The translations under genes were made by a program, and so were the position numbers. The notes under the pieces are model-generated. The model searched no databases and was not told where the DNA came from. It saw nothing but the letters and a program-made list of their open reading frames with translations. DNA of 15,720 bases from JAZQLP01 sp045629205 (GTDB lineage Bacteria; Bacillota; Clostridia; Oscillospirales; UBA644): positions 1-15,720 of the forward strand of contig JAZQQT010000074.1 of the NCBI GenBank assembly GCA_045629205.1, read 5' to 3'. Shown one piece after another: positions 1 to 7,053 of this stretch; position 1 is the first letter of the stretch, and each line of letters opens with the position of its first letter.

Positions 1-114
1 CCTCATATTTATTTTTATGTTTGTTCATTGTGCATTACTTGTATGTTGAATTTTATTACTTCATATAGACAATATAACGACACAATACACGGGTTTTCCG
101 ATTTAAATAGATAA

Positions 115-143
115 TTGACACTTATTCCACCGTCTGATATAAT
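115..143 (+). promoter_or_regulatory. Consensus sigma-A promoter of the pseudouridine synthase operon
   Basis: The -35 box TTGACA (115-120) and -10 box TATAAT (138-143) both match consensus exactly, with a 17-bp spacer and an extended -10 TGA at 135-137. Transcription should start near 149-151. That falls on the Shine-Dalgarno sequence AAAGG (149-153) of the gene starting at 160, so the leader would be only about 10 nt. Boxes are seen directly; the start point is inferred from usual spacing. Confidence 0.85.
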
Positions 144-159
144 TATATAAAGGTATTAT

Positions 160-1068
160 ATGGACAAAATAATTCTTTATACAATAAAAGATAACGACGA
201 TGGTATCAAACTCGGAACGATCTTGCGAAGGCGACTCGGAATATCCAATAAACTGCTTAAATCACTTAAATCGGAACCGGACGGCATCATTCTGAACGCC
301 TCCAGAGTTTACGTTACAGTTTTGCCAAAAAAAGGAGATGTCGTTACACTGAATATAAGAGACGACAAACCTTCCGAAAACATCGAACCCGTAAGAGGTC
401 CTATAGATATTGTTTTTGAAAATGAAGACTATTATATCATTAACAAGCAGGCCGGTATCCCCTGCCACCCGTCAAAGGGTCACACAAACGACAGTATCGC
501 AAATTATCTTTCTTATTTACTGAAAGACACAGACCGCAATTTTGTTTTCAGATGTCTTACAAGACTTGACAAAGACACGTCCGGACTTATTGTCGTTTCA
601 AAAAACAGATACTCACACGAGCTTCTTACTGAACAATTGCTCGGCAAAAACGTTTCGAAAACTTATTATGCCGTCGCAACCGGACTCTTTGAGCAAAAAT
701 CGGGCGTTGTAGATGCAAATATCAGACGTGTTCCCGGAATCGCAACGATCGAACGTGAGGTTTGCGGCAGCGACGACGGAGAGACCGCCGTTACCGAATA
801 CACAGTTCTCGGAGAAAACGAGAGATATTCTTTTCTGAAAATCATGACACAAACAGGAAGAACACACCAAATCAGAGTTCATATGAAGCATATCGGACAT
901 CCGCTTGCAGGCGACTGGCTTTACGGTCGAAAGGACGAACGATATCAGCGGCAGATGCTTCATTGCGGAGAAATAGAATTCACCGATACCGTCACAGGTG
1001 AAAGAATAATGTTTAAAGCTGATATTCCGCAGGATTTCAGATTATCGGATTTTAAAGCAGGAGAATAA
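160..1068 (+). CDS. RluA/RluC/RluD-family RNA pseudouridine synthase
   Basis: Isomerises specific uridines to pseudouridine in structured RNA, most likely 23S rRNA or tRNA, in the cytoplasm. The 302-residue length is normal for the RluA/C/D family. An S4-like RNA-binding segment occupies about residues 10-66. The catalytic motif TRLDKDTSG (residues 134-142) supplies the nucleophile Asp137, and the family signature TGRTHQIRVH lies at 232-241. The ATG at 160 has an AAAGG ribosome binding site six bases upstream, and the S4 segment starts soon after it, so no later start fits. The gene shares a transcript with the downstream TcdA gene, one base after its stop. The target uridine cannot be told from sequence: RluD-like rRNA or tRNA specificity are both open. 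Confidence 0.93.
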   Translation: MDKIILYTIKDNDDGIKLGTILRRRLGISNKLLKSLKSEPDGIILNASRVYVTVLPKKGDVVTLNIRDDKPSENIEPVRGPIDIVFENEDYYIINKQAGIPCHPSKGHTNDSIANYLSYLLKDTDRNFVFRCLTRLDKDTSGLIVVSKNRYSHELLTEQLLGKNVSKTYYAVATGLFEQKSGVVDANIRRVPGIATIEREVCGSDDGETAVTEYTVLGENERYSFLKIMTQTGRTHQIRVHMKHIGHPLAGDWLYGRKDERYQRQMLHCGEIEFTDTVTGERIMFKADIPQDFRLSDFKAGE

Positions 1069-1069
1069 T

Positions 1070-1768
1070 ATGAGATTTGATTACACCGAAAGAACCGAAA
1101 GAGTAATAGGAGCCGAAGGACTTGAAAAGCTCGCGAACGCAAAGGTCGCGGTCTTCGGTCTCGGAGGTGTAGGGTCGTATATTGCCGAAGCGCTTGCAAG
1201 AGCAGGCGTGGGAGAACTGCATATCATTGACGGCGACAAAATCGATGTTTCAAATATTAACAGACAGTTATACGCGATTCATTCGACCGTCGGAAAACAG
1301 AAGACAACAGCGGCTGCCGAGAGGCTAAGGGACATAAATCCTCTCATAAAAGTATATGAATATCCGATATTTTTTGACCTGACAACAGAAGATAAAATAA
1401 TTCTTGACAGTATGGACTATATCGCGGATGCCATCGACTCGGTATACTCAAAAATGCTGATATACAAAATCGCACAGGACAAAGATATTCCGGTCATCGG
1501 TTCAATGGGGACGGGTAACAAAACAGACCCGACGAAATTCGCAGTTACGGATATTTACAAAACTTCGGTATGTCCACTTGCAAAAGCAGTAAGATCTCTC
1601 TGCAGAAAGGAAGGAATCAGAAAACTGAAAGTGCTTTATTCGACAGAAACACCGACCGAGAACACCGACAAAACGGTTATAGGAAGCGTTTCATACGTTC
1701 CGTCGGTCGCGGGGCTGATAATAGCGGGAGAAATAATAAAGGACCTGACGAAAAAAAATGACGGATGA
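1070..1768 (+). CDS. tcdA: tRNA threonylcarbamoyladenosine dehydratase (TcdA, ThiF/E1-like)
   Basis: Predicted to be the ATP-dependent enzyme that cyclises t6A37 of ANN-decoding tRNAs to the cyclic ct6A form. The 232-residue protein has the E1/ThiF fold: nucleotide-binding GLGGVGS at residues 30-36, the acidic IIDGDKID segment at 52-59, and SNINRQL at 61-67 with the arginine that contacts ATP phosphates. The CPLAKAVR segment (168-175) and the C-terminal SVAGLIIAGEII helix are typical of the TcdA branch and differ from MoeB or ThiF, which also carry a zinc-binding CxxC pair absent here. AGGAG at 1059-1063 sits six bases before the ATG. The start lies one base past the pseudouridine synthase stop, so the pair is likely co-transcribed and perhaps translationally coupled. 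A generic ThiF protein is the alternative. Confidence 0.9.
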   Translation: MRFDYTERTERVIGAEGLEKLANAKVAVFGLGGVGSYIAEALARAGVGELHIIDGDKIDVSNINRQLYAIHSTVGKQKTTAAAERLRDINPLIKVYEYPIFFDLTTEDKIILDSMDYIADAIDSVYSKMLIYKIAQDKDIPVIGSMGTGNKTDPTKFAVTDIYKTSVCPLAKAVRSLCRKEGIRKLKVLYSTETPTENTDKTVIGSVSYVPSVAGLIIAGEIIKDLTKKNDG

Positions 1769-1808
1769 CACTCCGACACAATAAAATTCCAAACAAAAAA
1801 AACACGAA

Positions 1809-1842
1809 ACGGAGAGACTACATAACAAAGTAGCCTCTCCGT
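1809..1842 (+). terminator. Terminator-like hairpin after tcdA
   Basis: A 13-bp stem (1809-1821 with 1830-1842) has one internal A:C mismatch and an 8-nt AT-rich loop. On the + strand a T-rich tract begins only about 15 bases later (1857-1867). On the - strand a run of eight T follows about seven bases past the stem, so it may act in both directions. Confidence 0.6.
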
Positions 1843-1890
1843 CAGTCTATTAGTATCTTTTATTTTTGTGAAACACGGCGATTGCAGTCA

Positions 1891-1914
1891 GCACAGAATA
1901 TCCGCTTTCTGTGT
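1891..1914 (+). terminator. Second, weaker terminator-like hairpin
   Basis: CACAGAA (1892-1898) pairs with TTCTGTG (1907-1913) around an 8-nt loop, with a possible G:T closing pair. TTTTGTTTGTTTT follows at once on the + strand. It could be a backup terminator for the tcdA operon. Confidence 0.45.
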
Positions 1915-2020
1915 TTTGTTTGTTTTCAAGAGTCATTTAATGAAAACAATTCAGATAAAACCCAGTGTTTGCCACACTAAAATATCTGCTGCCCGTTGGT
2001 TACACTTTTTGTTATTATAA

Positions 2021-2050
2021 AAAAGGCAGTCTGGACGAAGACTGCCTTTT
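2021..2050 (-). terminator. Bidirectional rho-independent terminator
   Basis: A perfect 12-bp inverted repeat (2021-2032 with 2039-2050) encloses a 6-nt loop. The stem is AAAAGGCAGTCT, so an A-tract precedes and a T-tract follows it in both directions. On the - strand it reads out into TTTTTTAT 38 bases after the cupin-cyclophilin stop codon, which makes it that gene's terminator. Confidence 0.85.
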
Positions 2051-2087
2051 AGCAATGAATCAATCTTATCGCAACGAAATCTCAAAA

Positions 2088-3194
2088 TCATTCGATGGTT
2101 ATTTTTGATATACGAACTGTTTTAAGAGGTTTATCGTTATAATCCGTTTCGGAAGCGGCGATTGCGTCTACGACCTCAATACCGCTTGTAACTTTTCCGA
2201 ACGCGGCATATTGTCCGTCGAGATGCGGAGAATCCTGATGCATAATAAAGAACTGACTGCCGGCAGAGTCGGGATGACGTGAACGAGCCATGGAAATAAC
2301 ACCGCGCTCGTGTTTGATCGGGTTAGATATCCCGTTGGCTTCGAATTCACCTTTTATGGAATAACCCGGACCGCCCATACCGGTACCTTCGGGGTCACCG
2401 CCCTGAATCATAAAGCCGGAAATAACACGGTGGAATATAAGACCGTTATAAAAACCGTCGGAAACAAGCTTGATAAAGTTATCGACGGTAACCGGCGCTT
2501 CGTCCGGATAAAGTTCGACGGTCATGGAACCGAAATTTTCAATGTCGATTTGCGCAACGGGATTTTTAAGAGAAATATCTATATTCTTTCCTTCGATGCC
2601 GACGTAAACACCGTCGGATGCCTCGGAAGAATCGGGATGAGCGATAACCCATTTATTGCGGGCAAGAAGCATTCTGTCTTCAGATGTGATTTTTGCGACG
2701 GGAGAATAACCGGTATTGGTGCCTTTAGGAAGAACAACCGCGACACGGAAGCCCTTTGCGTCGTCGGTATGGCAAGGCGCATAGTGAAGAGTTGTGGCAT
2801 AAAGCTCACATACAACGCCGGCGGGAACAGTGAAACCTTTTACCTTGGACGAATCAAGCTTTCCGTTAACGATATCCTCGGATTTGGCGAGAAGAACGAC
2901 AAATTCGGTTGCGCCGATATTAAGCTCGCTGTTGCGATGATATTCGAGAGCATTGAGTTTTGTGTTATGTCCCCAACATATACCGAGCTGAACGGGCATA
3001 CCGCCGAAAGCATTTTCACCAAACTGAGCGAAGACTCCGCATGCCTCGAGAGAGTCGACAGACGGCTTATAGTCTGTTCCCGATTCGGGCAGAGGAATTT
3101 TATTCATTGCGGCAACAAGCTCGGAAGTGTCGTAACCCTTGAGGATTTTGCCGTAGGGTCTGAATTCTTTATCGTAAACGGAATACAAATGCAT
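2088..3194 (-). CDS. DUF4867 cupin fused to a cyclophilin-type peptidyl-prolyl isomerase
   Basis: Residues 1 to about 205 match the DUF4867 family, usually a stand-alone protein of roughly 200 residues with a cupin-like fold related to ureidoglycolate lyase. GHNTKLNALEYHRNSE (75-90) and the later LHYAPC (136-141) hold His76, Glu84, His86 and His137, candidate metal ligands. Residues about 210-368 form a complete bacterial cyclophilin with FHRVI (254-258), GFMIQGGD (260-267), SQFFI (313-317) and HLDGQYAAFGKV (324-335), which catalyse cis-trans isomerisation of prolyl bonds. Only a few residues separate the domains. There is no signal peptide or membrane segment, so the protein is probably cytoplasmic. 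AAGGAG lies seven bases before the ATG. It is monocistronic between its own promoter and terminator. The cupin's substrate is unknown, and I know of no described partnership between these domains. Confidence 0.9.
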   Translation of the reverse strand: MHLYSVYDKEFRPYGKILKGYDTSELVAAMNKIPLPESGTDYKPSVDSLEACGVFAQFGENAFGGMPVQLGICWGHNTKLNALEYHRNSELNIGATEFVVLLAKSEDIVNGKLDSSKVKGFTVPAGVVCELYATTLHYAPCHTDDAKGFRVAVVLPKGTNTGYSPVAKITSEDRMLLARNKWVIAHPDSSEASDGVYVGIEGKNIDISLKNPVAQIDIENFGSMTVELYPDEAPVTVDNFIKLVSDGFYNGLIFHRVISGFMIQGGDPEGTGMGGPGYSIKGEFEANGISNPIKHERGVISMARSRHPDSAGSQFFIMHQDSPHLDGQYAAFGKVTSGIEVVDAIAASETDYNDKPLKTVRISKITIE

Positions 3195-3209
3195 AATATT
3201 CTCCTTAAA

Positions 3210-3226
3210 ACTGTTTTGAAAACAGT
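3210..3226. promoter_or_regulatory. 17-bp perfect palindrome, putative operator
   Basis: ACTGTTTTGAAAACAGT (+ strand) has two perfect 8-base arms around one central base. It overlaps three bases of the leftward -10 box (3229-3224) and covers the predicted transcription start, a classic position for a repressor. In RNA it could form only a hairpin with almost no loop, so a DNA-binding dimer is more likely. No binding protein can be named. Confidence 0.55.
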
Positions 3227-3252
3227 ATAATACATTTCTTCTTAAATTTCAA
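3224..3252 (-). promoter_or_regulatory. Promoter of the cupin-cyclophilin gene
   Basis: Read on the - strand, TTGAAA (3252-3247) and TATACT (3229-3224) are 17 bp apart. The gene's AAGGAG and ATG follow about 30 bases later. The downstream edge of the -10 box lies inside the 17-bp palindrome. Confidence 0.75.
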
Positions 3253-3271
3253 GATGATACGGTAATTTATA

Positions 3272-3300
3272 TTGAACAAAGACAGTATATATGATATAAT
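3272..3300 (+). promoter_or_regulatory. Extended -10 promoter of the trmO operon
   Basis: TTGAAC (3272-3277) and TATAAT (3295-3300) are separated by 17 bp, with an extended -10 TGA at 3292-3294. The predicted transcription start is near 3306-3308, just before AGGAGG at 3315-3320. The TTG that opens the longest reading frame is the -35 box itself, so that TTG would not be present in this mRNA. Confidence 0.75.
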
Positions 3301-3314
3301 AAAAAATAACGAAC

Positions 3315-3320
3315 AGGAGG
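3315..3320 (+). promoter_or_regulatory. Perfect Shine-Dalgarno that points to a non-AUG trmO start
   Basis: AGGAGG lies in the trmO frame, and the codons at functional spacing after it are ATA (3323), ATA (3326) and ACG (3329). There is no ATG, GTG or TTG in frame until the ATG at 3353, 32 bases away, which would remove the first strand of the domain. The site therefore argues for initiation at 3326 or 3329. Confidence 0.6.
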
Positions 3321-3325
3321 CGATA

Positions 3326-4000
3326 ATAACGGAACTTAAAATTATTGCCGAAATGCAGTGCGGGTTTGACGAAAACTTCGGAGTCCCCCGTCAAAGCGGT
3401 CTTTCCGACGGCGTGGGATACATCGTTTTCAAAAAAGAGTATTCGTCACCCGAAGCATTCAGGGAGATCGAGGGATTCTCACATATCTGGCTGATATGGG
3501 GATTTTCCGAAAACGGCGACAAGTGGTCGCCGACAGTCCGTCCGCCGAGACTGGGAGGGAATAAACGAGTGGGCGTATTTGCATCACGCTCACCTTTCCG
3601 TCCGAATCCGATCGGAATATCATCGGTTGAGTTCTGCGGCATCGAGCAGGTAAAAGAAGGAATCCGACTGAAAATAAAAGGCGCCGATCTGAAGAACGGA
3701 ACGCCGATATACGATATAAAGCCGTATCTGCCGTTTACAGACAGTCATCCGCAGGCAAAATACGGATACGCCGAAGAAACACGAAAACAAAAGCTTGAAG
3801 TGTCGGCATCCGAAGAAATGCTCGCCGAGCTGCCGGAAGATGGCAGAAAAGAGATACTGTCGGCGCTTTCGCAGGATCCGAGACCGCATTATCACAAAGA
3901 CGGAAAAGGATACACAATGGCATACGCCGGTATGCAGATTTCATTTACGGTAAACGAAAAAAAACTGACAATCACAAACATAAAGAAGGACAGTATATGA
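3326..4000 (+). CDS. trmO: tRNA (adenine(37)-N6)-methyltransferase TrmO, probable non-AUG start
   Basis: TrmO (formerly TsaA/YaeB) uses SAM to methylate t6A37 to m6t6A37, mainly on tRNAs reading ACY codons. Visible signatures are VPRQSGL near the N terminus, GGNKRVGVFASRSPFRPNPIGIS, the YDIKPYLPFTDS motif, and the C-terminal DPRPHYH segment with a following strand typical of full-length TrmO (E. coli form about 235 residues). The open frame runs back to TTG 3272, but that codon is the promoter's -35 box. Family members normally begin just before the ELKIIAEM strand, and AGGAGG at 3315 sits five bases before ATA 3326. I therefore place the start at 3326, with ACG 3329 the alternative and TTG 3272 possible only if transcription starts further upstream. 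The stop overlaps the next start as ATGA. Confidence 0.88.
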   Translation: MTELKIIAEMQCGFDENFGVPRQSGLSDGVGYIVFKKEYSSPEAFREIEGFSHIWLIWGFSENGDKWSPTVRPPRLGGNKRVGVFASRSPFRPNPIGISSVEFCGIEQVKEGIRLKIKGADLKNGTPIYDIKPYLPFTDSHPQAKYGYAEETRKQKLEVSASEEMLAELPEDGRKEILSALSQDPRPHYHKDGKGYTMAYAGMQISFTVNEKKLTITNIKKDSI

Positions 4001-5091
4001 GTTTTTTAAGATTTGCGCCGACAGTCTGCGCCATCGGTGAAGATTATGAAATACTGATTTCGCTGAAAACGGCAGGACTTTGTCTTGTCAATACCGGCGG
4101 ACAGGAATATTACGAAAACAATGCCGGAGTTCTGCCGACCGAAAGACGGTTTTTGAAAATACGTATCCCGCAAAAGCTGCTGGACGCCGAAAAGAAATAC
4201 ACTATAGTGTTCAGAAAATGCGAAACGAGGGTTTCATACGGTTCGCATCCGGAAGAAAAGGAATACGAGACCTTTGATTTCAATCCTGTTGAGAAAACAG
4301 ATAATATAAATATTTATCTCATTTCCGACGTTCATTACCGATTTGCATTTGCCTCAACTGCTGCCGGATTTTTCGGTGACAATACTGATCTTTTCGTGAT
4401 AAACGGAGATATAGGTGAAACCGAAACAGAAGAACATTATTTTGAAGTGCTTGGATTTCTCGGAAAAATCGGAAAAGGAAAAATTCCGATGATAATATCG
4501 AGAGGCAATCACGACTGCAGGGGCAAACAGGCTGAGCTTTATCCATACTTTTTCCCCTCCGAAGACGGAAAGCCGTATTATACTTTTTCCGTAGGCTGCA
4601 TAAGCGGACTGGTCCTCGACTGCGGCGAAGACAAATGGGACAGCCACGAAGAATACGGCGGAGTAAACGCATTTGAAAGATACAGACGTCAGGAAACGGC
4701 ATTTATCAAAAACGCAATTCTGAAAGATAACAGATACAAATTCGCGCTTACTCATATCTGCCCCGTATGTCCAATCGTTCCGCTTGACGAATGCGACGGA
4801 ATATTCGACATCGAAAGAGAACTGTTTGCCGAATGGAACGGATATATTGAAGCAAAGGACATAGATTTTATGCTTTGCGGTCACCTGCACAGAAGTTTTG
4901 TGCTTGAAAAAGACGATGAAAGAAACACCGTAAACCATTATTATCCGGTTATTATCGGAGGAGAACCGAGACCGGACGGATATGCGGCAACGGCCATAAC
5001 ACTCAAAGGTAACGGCGCCGAAATAAAATGGACTGACGAAAACAATAAAATCTTTAATGAGAAAGAAATATCTTTCCGAAATATAAAATGA
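3997..5091 (+). CDS. Calcineurin-like metallophosphoesterase with an N-terminal beta-type domain
   Basis: A predicted two-metal phosphoesterase of 364 residues. The metal-binding motifs occur in family order: DVH (111-113), GD (137-138), GNHD (170-173), LTH with His253, and GHLH (295-298). The first 100 residues are predicted to be mostly strand, as in the Ig/fibronectin-like domain before the catalytic core of purple-acid-phosphatase-like enzymes; I recognise no specific family there. No signal peptide or membrane helix is seen, so it is probably cytoplasmic. Its ATG overlaps the trmO stop (ATGA) and its stop overlaps the MATE start the same way, so translation is likely coupled through all three genes. 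The substrate (phosphoprotein, nucleotide or phosphodiester) cannot be assigned. Confidence 0.85.
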   Translation: MSFLRFAPTVCAIGEDYEILISLKTAGLCLVNTGGQEYYENNAGVLPTERRFLKIRIPQKLLDAEKKYTIVFRKCETRVSYGSHPEEKEYETFDFNPVEKTDNINIYLISDVHYRFAFASTAAGFFGDNTDLFVINGDIGETETEEHYFEVLGFLGKIGKGKIPMIISRGNHDCRGKQAELYPYFFPSEDGKPYYTFSVGCISGLVLDCGEDKWDSHEEYGGVNAFERYRRQETAFIKNAILKDNRYKFALTHICPVCPIVPLDECDGIFDIERELFAEWNGYIEAKDIDFMLCGHLHRSFVLEKDDERNTVNHYYPVIIGGEPRPDGYAATAITLKGNGAEIKWTDENNKIFNEKEISFRNIK

Positions 5092-6494
5092 GACTTTTTA
5101 CAAAAGATAAAAATTTTTACAAGACACTGACTGTTCTTGCAGTTCCGGTGGCATTGCAGAACTTCATCACCTTCTGTGTCAATCTTGCCGATAACATAAT
5201 GGTCGGCGGACTCGGTGATGCCGCCGTTTCGGGCGTATTCATGGGCAATCAAATACAGACTTTTTTGCAATTATTCTCCGGAGGCATAGAAGGAGCCGTT
5301 CTTATCCTTGCATCGCAATACTGGGGAAAGAAAAACACAGACGCCATAAAAAAGCTGATTTCGATCGGCTTTCAGTTCACGACCGCATTCAGCATACTGC
5401 TGACTCTGGTATGTTTTTTCTTTCCGAGCGCTATAATATCGGTCTTTACGAATCAGGAAACCGTTATCGAAGCCGGAGCCGAATATCTCAGGCTCGTCTG
5501 CCTTTCATATATCTTTTTCAGCATAACACAGCTGCTTATTGCCGCGATGAGAAGTGTTGAGGTAGCAAATATAGGAATGTGGGTCTCGGCGATCTCCCTC
5601 GTTGTAAACATCACGCTCAATTACGTTTTTATTTTCGTTCTGGATATGAGTATAGCAGGCGCTGCGATCGCAACGGTTATTTCGAGAATCGTTGAGCTTG
5701 CGGTTATGATAATATATATCACATTCATTGATAAGAAGCTCGCGCTTAAGCCGAAAGACTTCCTTACAAGTGACACACTGCTGAGAAAAGACTTTATCAA
5801 ATACGGGCTTCCGATCATAGGCGGACAATGCGTTTGGGGAGCAAATATGATGATAAGTTCCGCAATAATAGGCCGTTTTGAAGAAGATGTAATAACCGCA
5901 TTCAGTATTGCCAACTCGATGAACAACCTCTGTTATGTCGTTATGAACGGAATGTCGAGCGCAGTGGGAATAATCACAGGAAAAACGATCGGCGAAGGAA
6001 AAGTCGATTTAATGAAAGAATACGCAAGAACAGTTCAGATGCTTTTCCTTATTCTCGGAGTTGTAACCGGCATTACGTTCTGTCTTCTCAAGAGTCCGTT
6101 TATCACACTTTATAAAGTCATCGGCACGACAGGAGGAATTTCCGACGCTGCCGCAGAATGCGCAATGACGCTTCTTTCGGTCCTGCAGTTTACCGTTGTC
6201 GGAACATGCTATCAGGCAGCGTGTCTGTTCGGGCTTGTTAAATCAGGCGGGGACGTATCGTTCGTATTCAAAAACGACTCGATATTTGTATTTCTCGTTG
6301 TTTTACCTGCCGGGTTTATTACGCAGTTACTCGGAGCCGCTCCATGGGTGGTATTTCTCTGTCTCAAAGCAGATCAGATACTCAAGTGCATAGTCGCGGT
6401 AATCAAGATTAACTCCTTTAATTGGATGAAAAAATTGACCCGTGAAAACGCAGGAAAAGATGAACTGCCGGAAGATGCCGAAGCAAATGCGTGA
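5088..6494 (+). CDS. MATE-family multidrug/toxin efflux transporter
   Basis: A 468-residue polytopic membrane protein with about 12 predicted helices arranged as two similar halves, as in MATE exporters. The N terminus (AVPVALQNFITFCVNLADNI, then MVGGLGDAAVSGV) matches the first helix and loop of the family. The SQYWGKKN segment after helix 2 and the repeated GLPIIGGQCVWG start of the second half also fit. Such carriers expel cationic or hydrophobic compounds using a Na+ or H+ gradient; the substrate is not predictable here. The start overlaps the phosphoesterase stop by four bases. The 3' end overlaps the glycosylase gene by eight bases or more, depending on the start chosen there. Confidence 0.92.
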   Translation: MRLFTKDKNFYKTLTVLAVPVALQNFITFCVNLADNIMVGGLGDAAVSGVFMGNQIQTFLQLFSGGIEGAVLILASQYWGKKNTDAIKKLISIGFQFTTAFSILLTLVCFFFPSAIISVFTNQETVIEAGAEYLRLVCLSYIFFSITQLLIAAMRSVEVANIGMWVSAISLVVNITLNYVFIFVLDMSIAGAAIATVISRIVELAVMIIYITFIDKKLALKPKDFLTSDTLLRKDFIKYGLPIIGGQCVWGANMMISSAIIGRFEEDVITAFSIANSMNNLCYVVMNGMSSAVGIITGKTIGEGKVDLMKEYARTVQMLFLILGVVTGITFCLLKSPFITLYKVIGTTGGISDAAAECAMTLLSVLQFTVVGTCYQAACLFGLVKSGGDVSFVFKNDSIFVFLVVLPAGFITQLLGAAPWVVFLCLKADQILKCIVAVIKINSFNWMKKLTRENAGKDELPEDAEANA

Positions 6495-6981
6495 TTACGA
6501 AACCGTTACACACTCTTTCGGTCCGGTATTTGACGAAAAGAGTCGTATTCTCATTCTCGGTTCAATACCATCGGTAAAATCCCGCGAAATAAACTTTTAT
6601 TACGGACATCCGCAAAACAGATTCTGGAAAGTGATTTCGGCGGTATTGAATACCGTGCCTCCGACAACGACTGAAGAGAAAACCGGATTACTGCTCGAAA
6701 ACGGGATCGCGCTTTGGGACGTTATAGAACGCTGCGACATAATCGGTTCGTCGGACAGTTCGATAAAAAACGTTATTCCAAACGATATATATTCATTGAT
6801 TTCGGAATTAAAAATATCGCGAATATTTGTAAACGGAGCAAAAGCCGAGGAGTTGTATAACAAATTCTGTTTCAGACAAACAAAAATCAGAGCCGTAAAA
6901 CTTCCGTCTACAAGTCCGGCAAACGCATCGTGGACAACCGAAAGACTGATTGTTGAATGGAAAAGATTATTAAACATATGA
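6487..6981 (+). CDS. DNA-deoxyinosine (hypoxanthine-DNA) glycosylase, UDG superfamily
   Basis: Predicted to excise hypoxanthine, the deamination product of adenine, from DNA and so start base-excision repair. It matches the family-6 HDG branch of the uracil-DNA glycosylase fold, numbered from the chosen start: LILGSIPSVKSRE (22-34), YYGHPQNRFW (38-47) and LPSTSPANA (139-147). Relatives begin a few residues before the HSF-PV strand, which favours ATG 6487 (164 residues), overlapping the MATE stop by eight bases. ATG 6460, preceded by AGGAAA, is the main alternative and adds nine residues; the frame also extends back to GTG 6442. It is the last gene of the overlapping cluster. Uracil or other deaminated bases as substrate cannot be excluded. 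Confidence 0.85.
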   Translation: MRDYETVTHSFGPVFDEKSRILILGSIPSVKSREINFYYGHPQNRFWKVISAVLNTVPPTTTEEKTGLLLENGIALWDVIERCDIIGSSDSSIKNVIPNDIYSLISELKISRIFVNGAKAEELYNKFCFRQTKIRAVKLPSTSPANASWTTERLIVEWKRLLNI

Positions 6982-7020
6982 ATCGGTTCGGGGTTTTAAC
7001 TTCATTTAAGCAATATTCGA

Positions 7021-7034
7021 TACAATGACATAAT
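7021..7034 (+). promoter_or_regulatory. Possible -10 region ahead of the two-component genes
   Basis: TACAAT (7021-7026) and an overlapping extended -10 TGACATAAT (7026-7034) lie just upstream of AAGGAGG (7040-7046). No good -35 box is found at 16-18 bp. The regulator gene may instead depend on read-through from the upstream cluster, whose stop is 72 bases before its ATG. Confidence 0.3.
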
Positions 7035-7053
7035 AAGCGAAGGAGGATCGGAC

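Larger units (their letters stand above)
1769..2087. other. Gene-free convergent intergenic region with three hairpins
   Basis: This 319-bp stretch separates the rightward tcdA operon from the leftward cupin-cyclophilin gene. No reading frame with a ribosome binding site was found. It contains three inverted repeats (1809-1842, 1891-1914 and 2021-2050), each followed by T-rich sequence on at least one strand. The rest is AT-rich and otherwise featureless. Confidence 0.7.

Noticed and set aside
1..28. Possible leftward gene start (ATG at 28-26) running off the left edge
   Set aside because: Only nine codons are visible, and no Shine-Dalgarno or clear leftward promoter precedes it.
2310..3230. 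Rightward 306-codon frame antisense to the cupin-cyclophilin gene
   Set aside because: The opposite strand encodes two clear conserved domains over the same bases, and this frame lacks a ribosome binding site or motif. It is a codon-bias shadow.
4354..4938. Leftward 194-codon frame inside the metallophosphoesterase gene
   Set aside because: It overlaps all of the catalytic motifs of the real gene and has no credible start signal.
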